Origin: Perkinsus marinus ATCC 50983
Lineage: Eukaryota; Perkinsozoa; Perkinsida; Perkinsidae
Assembly: GCF_000006405.1 (NCBI RefSeq)
Contig: NW_003206352.1
Span: forward strand, 39,441-77,169
Reading direction: 5' to 3'
Length of the DNA stretch: 37,729 bases
Part shown: positions 23,269 to 32,375 of the stretch, piece after piece
Layout: each line of letters begins with the position of its first letter
How positions within the stretch are numbered: position 1 is the first letter of the stretch
Notes under the pieces: model-generated
The model's input: only the letters and a program-made list of their open reading frames with translations
Databases searched by the model: none
Told to the model about the DNA's origin: nothing
Translations under genes and position numbers: made by a program

Positions 23269-23280
23269 TTGCTCTCTTAG
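23269..23280 (+). promoter_or_regulatory. Candidate spliced-leader acceptor upstream of gene D
   Basis: GTTTGCTCTCTTAG ends with AG at 23279-23280, 15 nt before the ATG at 23296, matching the arrangement before gene B. Confidence 0.4.
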
Positions 23281-23295
23281 TTCTTGTCAACAACC

Positions 23296-26070
23296 ATGTC
23301 TGGGAACAAATATCTCATGTTCAATCTAGCGGCAGTTGCTACAGCGGCCCCCTTCTTTGCCAAGCATCAGTCTGTGGGTGGTAAAGTGTCTATAACCATT
23401 GCTACTACCAACGATGTCTATTCAATGTATGCTCGTCCAATGTCTGGGAATGGTTATTACTTTGAGGGTACTCCTTCTGAGCAGTTTTATTCGATCTGTG
23501 AGAAGGATGCTGACACTTGTTACGGTACGGCGGGTGCGATGGGATTTCCCGAAGCTTCTGTTGATAAACTGTATAATATCGATCTATCAGCCACCGGTGG
23601 TAAGGTGATGACCAAGGAGGACAGTGGTTGTGTGGATCCTTCTAAGTTCGATGATATGGTTCGTGATCCTTCATCTGCATGGGGTAATACGGCCCAAATG
23701 GCAGGCACCTATAAGTACCTTGGTCTGACTGCCGATACTGATGAGTATATCAGCATGCTCCCCGGCGATTTCGTTGCTATGTCTTACCTCTCCTCCATCA
23801 CGTATGGTCAGCATATGGTGGATATGATGAACGCTGGTGAGATAGACTTGGTGGCATTTGGGAATCATGAATTCCAGTTCAAGAATAAGTGCCCTCCTGC
23901 AGACCTCGGTAACCATCCCGAGTATAATGATGTGTGTGTTGCATGGAATATGGCCACTGGCAACTTCCTCTACCTCAGCAATAACGTCTTTGAGGATGCT
24001 AAGAAGACCAAGCTATTCGGTTCTACTCTGAAGGTCCCTGATGAGATCTCATTTGTCAATGCCACCGTGCCAAAGAACAAGAAGATCTTCAATGAGGAGA
24101 CTAGCTACTACGCTCCCTCTGGTGACTACTGGTTTAAGATGGTCAAGGGCAAGAAGGTTTGCTTCACTGGCACCACTGAGACTTCGGCCGCTAGTGATAT
24201 TGCGGGGAAGAGTAACGTGTGGTTCTCCGATATGATGGAGTCCGCAGTCGAGGCTGCTCGCAAGATGAATGAGGATGGTTGCAACTTGGTTATCATCCTC
24301 ACTCATCAGCGTGAGGGTTATGATGTCCTCTTATGGAGGAAGGCTGTTGTGGAAGAGGGTATCAAGATCGATGCTATCATTGGTGCCCATGATCACTTCC
24401 CTGCTTTCTTGAATCTTCAACACCCCACTAAGCCTGATATTATAACTCCTGTGTGGAAGATGGGTATGGATGCTCAAATCCTCGGCAAGTTCGTATTTGA
24501 CTTTGATGATCAACATCCTAATGGTAAACTCCGCTTCGCTCATGCCATTCCGGTGTTGGATGGTCAGTGTGATCAGCACTTCATCGGTACGGACAATGAG
24601 GAGTGGTGGAACAATAACGTGATGCAGACCTGGTCACACTGGGTACAGCCTATCAAGCCTCTCCAGGATACTAACATAAGCAATTTGTTATTTGCTGGTT
24701 TGTACGACACTGCGGATATCCGCTCTGCCGAGTCCCGTGCTGGTAACATGCTGGCTGATCTATTCCTACGTAACATTTCAGCTCATTTTGCGGCTCTCAG
24801 CGGTGGTAATTTTCGTTATGGTTTGAGTCAGAACTTCACAAAGCGCCTTCCCCTCGCTGCATTGGGTTTGTTTGAAGAGAATCCTTTCCTCGATGGTATG
24901 GTCTCCTACGACATATCCTTAATGGAGGTCTTTGGCTATGTGATCTATTCGGCTCCAATCGCCATGGGCGGTCCTAATGCGCCGCGTCCGGTCACCTCTG
25001 GTTTCGAGATCGAGATGGATCCTACCTCTACTCAACATGGTGGTGTGAAGTTCATCCGTTTCACTGGTACGAGTCATATGGCTGGTATTGTCAACCGTAC
25101 CCAGACTGAATGTGGTCATCCGACTTTGAAGTGTGGTGAGATTATTTGGAATGCTGAGGAAGGTTGGAAGGTCGATCCCTTCACTATGGTCGTCGTCACT
25201 GTTCCTGCGTACAATGCGAGATACTCTCCGAACGACGCCCCCACCTTGCGCAGGTCGTACCATTTGACTCAAATGTCGGACCTGTGTAGGCGTGGTGCTG
25301 ATAGCTACGCCATCGACCTCAATGGAGAATCCACATCCTTCGCTTGTCCCCCTGGCCCCGACTTCTTCGACTACTTGAATAAGCAGTTGCCCTGGACTGA
25401 TTGTGGATATGTCGATGGTGGCTCTACCACCACTCCCAGTCCGGTCATCACCACCACATCAGCTCCTAGTACCCCCAGCAGTACGACAGAATCCTCTCGT
25501 CCTCATTACACTGAAGAATCTGTCAAGAATGCCGATAAATTCTGCCAGAGTAAATCTGCCGGTTCTTACTGCAAGTATTGGCAAACTTCTGAGGGTCAAG
25601 TTTGTCACGGCACTGAAATATCGTGCAGTAGCTTGTTGGTTGAGGGGCGGAGATTGGCATCAGTTGCTGATGCCGACTCTTCGACCTGTTGGGCTCGTCT
25701 CGACTCCACTATTCTCAAGAGGTCTGTTCATGTCTGGACTGATGAAGCTGTTACTCCTGAGGATGCTGAGGTTATTGATACTTCAACTCCGATGGCCGAA
25801 GGATCAGTTGGTGCTGGTCTGCTCCTCCCTAAACCATGGTATGTTGGTGGTGAGCATCCTGAGGATCTGAAGGTCTATGGCATTAGCGATCCCGATGTTG
25901 AGTCTATGGAGTTGGCTAATCTTCCGGTTCGTCGTTGGTTAGAGAAGGCGTCTGGTGCTAGCGAGGATGACCTTGTGCTGACATCTCCCGTTGAGAGTCC
26001 TAAGAAGACTGTTGGTCAGTTCTACGGCATGAAGGTTGATCCTCGCACCATTCTCGCTCTACATCAGTAG
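23296..26070 (+). CDS. Secreted metallophosphatase / 5'-nucleotidase-like protein, copy D, fullest version
   Basis: An intact intronless frame of 924 residues from the ATG homologous to that of gene B; an upstream in-frame TTG is ignored. It has the same motif order as B: TNDVY with Tyr replacing the usual metal-binding His, PGD, GNHE, ILTH and GAHDH, then the 5'-nucleotidase C-terminal domain with GGNFRYGL. After the Thr/Ser-rich linker D keeps a module of four cysteines (NADKFCQSKSAGSYCKYWQ, then QVCHGTEISC). This module is lost in B and ruined in A and C. A C-terminal domain of about 140 residues with PWYVGGEHPEDLKVYGI follows, ending DPRTILALHQ. Likely exported and soluble. Relative to B, the GGNFRYGL-to-LDGMVSYD region carries several substitutions, so the proteins are close but not identical. 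Confidence 0.9.
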   Translation: MSGNKYLMFNLAAVATAAPFFAKHQSVGGKVSITIATTNDVYSMYARPMSGNGYYFEGTPSEQFYSICEKDADTCYGTAGAMGFPEASVDKLYNIDLSATGGKVMTKEDSGCVDPSKFDDMVRDPSSAWGNTAQMAGTYKYLGLTADTDEYISMLPGDFVAMSYLSSITYGQHMVDMMNAGEIDLVAFGNHEFQFKNKCPPADLGNHPEYNDVCVAWNMATGNFLYLSNNVFEDAKKTKLFGSTLKVPDEISFVNATVPKNKKIFNEETSYYAPSGDYWFKMVKGKKVCFTGTTETSAASDIAGKSNVWFSDMMESAVEAARKMNEDGCNLVIILTHQREGYDVLLWRKAVVEEGIKIDAIIGAHDHFPAFLNLQHPTKPDIITPVWKMGMDAQILGKFVFDFDDQHPNGKLRFAHAIPVLDGQCDQHFIGTDNEEWWNNNVMQTWSHWVQPIKPLQDTNISNLLFAGLYDTADIRSAESRAGNMLADLFLRNISAHFAALSGGNFRYGLSQNFTKRLPLAALGLFEENPFLDGMVSYDISLMEVFGYVIYSAPIAMGGPNAPRPVTSGFEIEMDPTSTQHGGVKFIRFTGTSHMAGIVNRTQTECGHPTLKCGEIIWNAEEGWKVDPFTMVVVTVPAYNARYSPNDAPTLRRSYHLTQMSDLCRRGADSYAIDLNGESTSFACPPGPDFFDYLNKQLPWTDCGYVDGGSTTTPSPVITTTSAPSTPSSTTESSRPHYTEESVKNADKFCQSKSAGSYCKYWQTSEGQVCHGTEISCSSLLVEGRRLASVADADSSTCWARLDSTILKRSVHVWTDEAVTPEDAEVIDTSTPMAEGSVGAGLLLPKPWYVGGEHPEDLKVYGISDPDVESMELANLPVRRWLEKASGASEDDLVLTSPVESPKKTVGQFYGMKVDPRTILALHQ

Positions 26071-27432
26071 AGTTTCACGTTATTGTTCGAGTAAGTCGAG
26101 TGATATGTAATGTTGTAATGGCTTTTTACTGTAGTTTTGTCAGCGATAAGAATCGATGTGTTGTATACTTGATGTTGTACCGTACAATTTCGCGGTTGGT
26201 GTATCTGTTGTATGTTATGGAGTTTCTTGAAACTCAGAAAGCTTATCATTTCTCTTTCCATTGTTGTTCTTGTGCCATATCTTATCTCGGTTTTTTAATG
26301 CGAAGCTATATCAGCTCGTTTTCACGTTCAATTCAAAGTGGCTTTAGTTCGTAGTACTAATTATATTTCCTTCTAAGGAGTAACGGGCCAAACTTTAAGA
26401 AAGGCATTGCATTAGTGGACTAATAATGTTGGATGAAACTCATGTGTTGCCCAACTTGGTGATAATGCAATGCTGTCCAGCAGGACCAACGTTGACATAA
26501 CTTCAATATTGCAGTCCCGAGGATGTAAACACAATGGGTACGGCTGCAAACATGAACTGTATATTGGTGCGATTCAAGCCGTAGCGTCGGTGTTGTACTC
26601 GAAACTTGCACACAGTGGCGATATCTCTGCGAAAAAGAAAATAGTGAACAGTGGCCACAACATTCATGCGTGTGACGTTGATCACAGGATAAATGCTAGT
26701 CGAGTGACACTTGTTAGGCATAGCGGCGTACAGTATCATGCTTGACCTTACCTCTCGCAGTCTGGGGTACCCTACTGCCATGAACACAATGCAACGGGAT
26801 GAGAGGACACGATAGCATTCCTATTATAGGAACATACTACCATTCGAACAGCATTGCTCGAGCGTCGCTTGCATCGATGGCAACGGCCCTGGAGTGCGCG
26901 TAAAGGGTATCCATCGATCATAGTATTTGTTGTTGTGACAACAATGTTATCACTACTGCTGGTCCATTACTTTGTTCGCTATCGAACAGATAGGAGCAAC
27001 TCGATGAGCTAATCTCGTTCTCGCCATCTTCCCAAAGCCCCCTTGCGTTTGAGTGAACACGGTTGTATGAACGGTAAGGAAGGTCGCGGCGAGTATTAGT
27101 TTTCCGTTGACTCCACCATTCTTCCAGTAAACTGCCTCTTTAACACTATCTTGAGTATTGGACTAGAATTGCAACTTGCATAGAGGGAAGTGATAATCCA
27201 TCAAAGACGTGACCAACCTCAGAGTACAGAGCACGTCTCGCAGGAACAGTTAATCTGATGGGCTCATCACAGTTGTAAGGGTCGTAGAATATAGAATCAA
27301 CCAACACATTTGCCCAGCAAGGGTTCTTTTGATGCCAGAAAATTTTGTCTCCAAGGGGAGAATTTTATGGGGACAAGATACTGCGTTCAGCTGTTAGCTT
27401 AGGATCTCGCCGAGAGGGGTATATGTAGCGCG
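26071..27432. other. 3' flank of gene D, no confident gene
   Basis: Homologous to 15399 to about 16660 with several indels. The homology stops near 27418, just before a phosphatase 3' relic. Small frames are not conserved between the two flanks. Confidence 0.6.
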
Positions 27433-27477
27433 AAGCTTGAGGTCGACCCCCGTACCATTCTTGCCTTGCATCAGTAA
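27433..27477 (+). pseudogene. Relic of a fifth phosphatase copy, last 15 codons only
   Basis: AAG to TAA encodes KLEVDPRTILALHQ and a stop, matching the extreme C-terminus of B and D (KVDPRTILALHQ). Nothing upstream of it is phosphatase sequence; it abuts the end of the D-flank homology. It marks a former unit removed by deletion or a duplication breakpoint. Confidence 0.75.
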
Positions 27478-27759
27478 GATGCCCATTGACATGAACAGTC
27501 TTTGTTTATAAATGTGTTCATCAAACTTGTACAGTGCTACGTGAAGCTTATGTTCATAATCTCGTTTGTGCTATAGGTTATCTTGATTATTCAACACGTG
27601 CTGTATCAGCTCGCTGTGATGCTAAACCCGAAGTGTGTTGAGTTTTCAGTGCGCACATTACGGAACCCACTTTGTCACTATTCAACACGAGACCAGGGGA
27701 TTATGAAGGAATGATGACAGGGACTAGTAGTAACAAGTAATGAACAAATGTCGAATAGG

Positions 27760-28650
27760 TCATCTCATTCGACGTTTTTGATACTCTCGCATCTCAGTTT
27801 CAGTAACTTGGGTTTCACTAGTCTCTTTCCGCTTCATGCGTTTAGCTCGATCGCACAGTTTCTTCTCGTCCGCTTTGAGCATCATTTCAGACTCCGTGTC
27901 TGAAGGCCTTTTCTTGGCAATCTCGCTAGGAACACTGTGATATAGCTCAGGGTCAGCTAGAGTGATGGAGTATTGACTCGGCTTGCAGACAACACGCTTC
28001 TCTTTAATGTTCGAGAAGAAGTTAGTGAGGACAGTTTGAATGACTGGGCAATCCCCGGCCGCGTTCTTAACCAGAACAACAACATAGTCAGCATCGGGAT
28101 TCTGGGCAACAGCGAGCTCGTTACGGGACATCTCGAACTTGATGGTACCCTCAGATCGCAGTGTTCCCTTCACTTCAAGCCGGACCCAACGAGGACCATC
28201 CTCCGTAGGATTAGAGAAGACACCTTTAGTATCGAGTAATTCGAAATCATACCCGAGCCGATCGTCCACACCATCGCGACCATGGTCTGGATAGCAGGCC
28301 GTCCTCGCGCTGGTCTTCCACCAGTCAAGGGAGAACTCCTCAGCATAGATCTTTTGGAGTGTGTGGGCAACGAACAATTCCGCGAGGATACCAGCGTCCT
28401 CAAGTTTACCCTTTATAGCAGAGTCGAAGACCATTCGCAGACCGTTGCCTGGTCCATGCCGTTTAGTCCTATAGAAACGACCTTGCGAATTGCGCAAGGG
28501 ATGGTAGGAAGCACTTTGGGGAGCACTCGAGGTGGAGGATACGGACGATAACGACTCGGGAGGAGGAGATGACGACATATCAACTGAGTCGGGCCTTATC
28601 TCATACCACTCCCCAACGAACACAACACCAATAAGACCACAGCACAGCAT
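27760..28650 (-). CDS. DUF3883 / NO VEIN C-terminal-type nuclease-like protein
   Basis: A single open frame of 296 residues from ATG 28650; the next Met (residue 25) is an alternative start. The first 50 residues are Ser/Pro-rich and low in complexity. The domain at about 85-200 has AELFVAHTL, GYDFELLD (Asp135), WVRLEVKGT (Glu159, Lys161), SRNELAVAQ and DADYVVVLV. This is the order seen in DUF3883/NOV_C, a PD-(D/E)xK-related fold found in plant NO VEIN and in bacterial restriction proteins. The D and E-x-K triad is intact, so nuclease activity is possible but inferred. The C-terminus is Lys/Arg/Glu-rich, possibly a nuclear localisation or nucleic-acid-binding tail. The start lies 21 bp after the stop of the upstream minus-strand gene, so the two may instead be exons of one gene. 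Confidence 0.72.
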   Translation of the reverse strand: MLCCGLIGVVFVGEWYEIRPDSVDMSSSPPPESLSSVSSTSSAPQSASYHPLRNSQGRFYRTKRHGPGNGLRMVFDSAIKGKLEDAGILAELFVAHTLQKIYAEEFSLDWWKTSARTACYPDHGRDGVDDRLGYDFELLDTKGVFSNPTEDGPRWVRLEVKGTLRSEGTIKFEMSRNELAVAQNPDADYVVVLVKNAAGDCPVIQTVLTNFFSNIKEKRVVCKPSQYSITLADPELYHSVPSEIAKKRPSDTESEMMLKADEKKLCDRAKRMKRKETSETQVTETEMREYQKRRMR

Positions 28651-28671
28651 ATCTCCATGGATAGTATAGTC

Positions 28672-30026
28672 CTATGGTGCCTCCCGTCTCGGCCTACTGC
28701 CAGGTGGTCGTGGCCTCACCCCCTTCCCACGTGGCGGCAACAGTGGCCTCTTCAACGCCCCTGGCGATACCCCCCGACCTTTACCCCCCTTCTTAGGCCC
28801 TCCACTGGGTGAGGGGGGTGAAGGGCTTGGAGCCTTCGGTATGGACTTCGGCTTACCTTGGACCACTATTGGCTGAGACCTGTTCGTCATCATCATAGCA
28901 GCGCGTGCCGAATTACAAACTGTTACTTACTTTTCCGCCTCTACCGTACCGGCCGGTTCCCTATCCCCTTCACTTCCCTGTGGTCGTCCCTCCGTGTGAG
29001 GAACACTGACCCCAAGGATGGCCACCCTTTGGGCCTGGGCTATGGCCCTCTCCCGCTCTGTTTTCGACATAGACTGTAGCAATACATGATTATAATACTC
29101 AGTGATTTCCTCATCAGCATATCCCCTTCTACGAAGCTCATCTTTCCATACGTCCATCCTGATCAGATGCCCTCTATGCAGTGTCGGAGAAATATATGTT
29201 ATCGCTTCCTAAACTCAGGTATTATAACACTTTATATACGAATTCGTGTACAGTATAAGAACTTCCTCAACACATGTAGTTGACCATGTACACCTCCCCT
29301 GCCCTACTGTTCGGCCACCGGCCTACTCCTCCAATACGCCAACTTCTCATTTTCCGCTTTCTTCAACAACCGACACTCCAACCGTAAGAGCTCCAATCCG
29401 TCCACCCACACCTCTCGATCCCTCCTTATTGTCCTATACCGCTCCTCAATACTCTTCCCCTCTGACAACCACCAACAAGTGAAATAGCGCGCGCCCGAGT
29501 GATCGATTTGCATTGCCTACCACTGTTCTTGTATTTGAATGAGAAGTAGTTGGACTGATCTGTGTCGCGGTGGACTGACGTAATAGACAATACCGAAATC
29601 ATCACATCTGGATCTTCCGGATCTGCATAGTTCTCCTATATCACCAACATGGACACTTACCATACCTTTTTCGAATTCTCGTCGGCTTTCCCAGAGGCAC
29701 CAAAACCTGTGAAACCATCCATGGCCACACATTAGTTGTAGGAGCGAGATGTGACCATTTCAATGGGACATAGTCCCTGGCCCAGCCCTTCTCCTGAGCC
29801 TTCTTCTTAAGCTCATCTATATCGGGCTCAGAGTCACTACTACTCCGGGGGAGCAACTCGCATACCGCTGCGAATATTTCTTTCCCTTTCCCACTACCCC
29901 CAAGACGCCTTGTGGACTTCCGACGTTCGAGTCGGCCTTGTAAGACCGACGCGAGGACTTTCACTTTCCTACTACCAGTGACATTCCTCTGTACGTTGTC
30001 ACCCATCACATCTAGCACTTCGCCAT
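28672..30026 (-). CDS. Unidentified coiled-coil / Pro-Gly-Lys-rich protein, at least four exons
   Basis: Exons on the minus strand: from about 30026 (acceptor ending at 30027) to roughly 29650 (donor unresolved); about 29519-29308; 29158-28931; 28879-28672. The last two junctions (introns 29307-29159 and 28930-28880) keep the frame. The first exon gives basic and acidic segments (LERRKSTRRLGGSGKGKE, then WSHLAPTTNVWPWMV). The second is helical (ERYRTIRRDREVWVDGLELL, then KKAENEKLAYW). The third includes DELRRRGYADEEITEYYN and SKTERERAIAQAQRVAILG. The last is Pro/Ser/Gly/Lys/Arg-rich and ends RPRREAP. An upstream acidic exon (MDSNIDEDSDADEDPVVEG, from 30588) may be the start. No domain is recognised. 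It may be one gene with the downstream DUF3883 frame. Confidence 0.5.
29191..29280 (-). repeat. Dispersed intron-type repeat, diverged copy
   Basis: AATATATGTTATCGCTTCCT followed by AAACTCAGG (29191-29219) resembles the core of copy 4 (ATATATGTGATCGCTTTCCT, CAGCTGAG). A more diverged match to its CGAATT/AAGTTC part follows. It lies inside the in-frame intron 29307-29159, in the same orientation relative to the gene as the other copies. Confidence 0.45.
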
Positions 30027-31140
30027 CTATACAAACACACATGTAATTGCGATCTGAGGAGAGCTATTGCGATTCCAGCAATATGCTTAGCTCGGGGGTT
30101 TCCTCACTATTTTATGAAGGACGATTTTGGGTATAAGTATCCAAAAATCAACGATGATATCACAAAATTTCCTAGCAACACATGTGGTTGACCCCCCGCA
30201 CTGTGCAATTCGGAAAATGTCTGTGGTCTGAACTCGGCGAAAGAGTCTATCGAAGCCCACGAACAGCTATACTTACGAAAATCCTGAGGGGGTGCGTCCG
30301 AGACAATATATACTCGATGAATGTATTCGAAAAAACCACACCTCAAATTTCGAACCACACGGCTGGGCTCCACCGAAAGTCAACTCCAATCGAGTGAAAT
30401 CAGCTTAACACACGGCGAGCTCCCAGGCATAGCATCCGATTCCACGCAAGAGGCTGGGATATTATCGAGCTGTGATTATCTTTCTCCTTGTGTGTTGACC
30501 TACACAGTGCTGGGTGTATGTCCGGGTCTAGACCTTCTACTACGGGGTCCTCATCAGCGTCCGAGTCTTCATCGATGTTACTATCCACTACGACAAGGTA
30601 ATGATTTCAAGGAGCTGTGAAGTGTACGCATTTAAAGATGTGACAGTCTCCTGCCCGATTGAGTAACCTCTTACTGCAAAACAGTCTAAAACTATAGACG
30701 TTTCTATTGTTTAAAGCTTCTCCCATATCGTAAAATTTTACGGAAAAAATATGGAATTTCTGCGAAAATTTTACGTCTAGCAACATTCCTGAATGATGAT
30801 TTTACGGTAAAAATATAGAACTTCTGCGGAAATTTTGGGAAAATATTATCGTTGGTTTTTGCACACTTTTCACCAAATCATATGTGAATTTTCATAATGT
30901 AGCAATGAAACTCATGAGCTCAACTGAGGAAACCCACAAAATTTCACCCGTTTCACTTAAAGTGGCGTAATACTCCGCCCTATACAATGTCGCGAAAGAC
31001 AATTTTCACATCACTAGTTTCCCCGCGGTGATAACTACCTTTCCGAAAAGTGAGGGTCAGTTGTCCAGCCACGCTGCCATCCTTAGCGTGAAGTTTGTGA
31101 CTAAACCGTCACTCAGGAGGAAGAGCATATCGAACCCTTC
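30027..31140. other. Unresolved or intergenic, AT-rich centre
   Basis: The left part may hold 5' exons of the neighbouring minus-strand gene, such as an acidic open frame 30588-30400. 30725-30845 is AT-rich, with a palindrome CGTAAAATTTTACG (30729-30742) and an imperfect direct repeat about 64 nt apart (TACGGAAAAAATATGGAATT near 30740 and TACGGTAAAAATATAGAACT near 30804). No other gene is seen. Confidence 0.4.
30930..31022 (-). repeat. Second dispersed repeat family, copy 1
   Basis: Plus-strand TTTCACTTAAAGTGGCGTAA, TACTCCGCC and CACATCACTAGTTT match, in order, the blocks at 33010-33125 inside an RNase H2A intron. Here the copy lies just beyond the stop of the small C2 gene. Confidence 0.5.
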
Positions 31141-32019
31141 CTACTCCTTTCTGGCGTTCAAAAACTTATCAGCTTGCTTGACGAAATGCTTTTCGACAGA
31201 CCATTGCACTAAACCGATGAGAGTATCCGAGCGCGGGCCCGACTTCTTAGCCATCAACGACGCCTTCACATGAGAACACCCTTGAGGAATCATCAATCGT
31301 CTCGTCTCCTCCCATTTTGCATTCTTATTAACTACCACAGGTCATCATCAATGTGATCGTTTTTTTTTCAGCGGAGCTTATGAGTTTTCTCACTAATCAC
31401 AGAAAGTCACCAAAAAATTTCTTCAGAATTTTCATATTTCACCACACGTATTAGCAATCTGCTTACCCATGCTCCTGCAACACTCATACTTTGCCTCCAC
31501 CACAACATAGAGATTAGCTGACCCCAGGAGTGACGTATTCCTGAAGTCCTTTGCCGAGTGAATAGTGACCGTAATAGGAAAGCTCGGGTACTAAAAAACG
31601 CGTCTCAAAAAATATATATATGTGATCGCTTTCCTCAGCTGAGTTTGTGATTTTCCTCACTAGTAAAACATACAAATTCGAGTAGAAGTGTATGTAAGCC
31701 TTTGAGAACTTCTTAGAATTTCCTCAGCATTTTTTCACATTGTCGTCACCTTGTCAATGCCCCATGCCAGGAAGAGCTTGTCCATACCACAAACGGCTCG
31801 AATATCAAAACCTCGCCAGCACTGCTTTAATTTCACGAAGCACCATCGTAGGCTGAGGCTAATAATAAAAATGTAACAAGAGGAGCTCATCCAATCCTAC
31901 CAGATACCACAAACTGCGCAAATCGCGAAAAAACCGGTAGCTGATCCAACGGCCCCTAGAAGGCCACCACCGGGGATCAACATAGAGACCATATTCGTGC
32001 CGGCACTCGCGATGGACAT
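31141..32019 (-). CDS. Small membrane-anchored single-C2 protein, 4 exons
   Basis: Exons 32019-31901, 31858-31750, 31590-31467 and 31331-31141 join in frame to 180 residues. The first 60 residues have a Gly/Ala-rich hydrophobic stretch (SMLIPGGGLLGAVGSATGFF, then AICAVCGIWCLSL) that should insert in a membrane. The remainder is one C2 domain: FPITVTIHSAKDF, then LLGSANLYVVVEAKYE, then NKNAKWEETRRL and SDTLIGLVQW. The usual calcium-ligand Asp residues of the first loop are replaced (SAN instead of SDP), so lipid or protein binding is probably calcium-independent. The start Met is tentative; an upstream exon could add residues. Two of its three introns (31749-31591 and 31466-31332) consist largely of the dispersed repeat. 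Its exact family is not recognised. Confidence 0.72.
31351..31440 (-). repeat. Dispersed intron-type repeat, copy 3
   Basis: ATGTGATCG, a T-run ending in TCAGCGGAG, then TTTTCTCACTAATCACAGAA: the same block order as copies 2 and 4. It is wholly inside the in-frame intron 31466-31332 of the small C2 gene. Confidence 0.6.
31612..31735 (-). repeat. Dispersed intron-type repeat, copy 4
   Basis: ATATATGTGATCGCTTTCCT, then CAGCTGAG, TTTTCCTCACTAGTA, ATTCGAGTAGAAGTG and GAATTTCCTCAGCA: the blocks of copy 2 in the same order and spacing. It fills most of the 159-nt intron 31749-31591. Confidence 0.7.
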
Positions 32020-32375
32020 AGGAAGGCTGGAATGGTATGCTGTAGAGGCTTACGACAGCAGAGGAGGAGCTCGGGTAGAAAGGCTTCTTATTATCATATA
32101 TAGTAGAGCTTCGTCACGAGCTACCGATGCACAATACCACAACTACTATTGGTAAGGGTTAGCAGATACTAGAAAGTATAGGGCGAATAAATGTAGTAGT
32201 AGTAGTTCGACTCGGTGGTAGTAGATAATCATATGAGAGCTCTCTACCTCTAGATGAAAATAGCCAACTCCTCACATGAGGATGAATGCGAGCTCACGTA
32301 GACAATCTCCTTATTAGCACATACTTCCACAACTCGAAAATTCCCTTTTGAGAAACATGCTCCTGAATTCGATGC
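32020..32375. other. Intergenic between the RNase H2A stop and the small C2 gene
   Basis: 356 bp containing short TAG/TAC-rich simple sequence (about 32190-32225) and no recognisable gene. A short 5' exon of the C2 gene may be hidden here. Confidence 0.5.
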
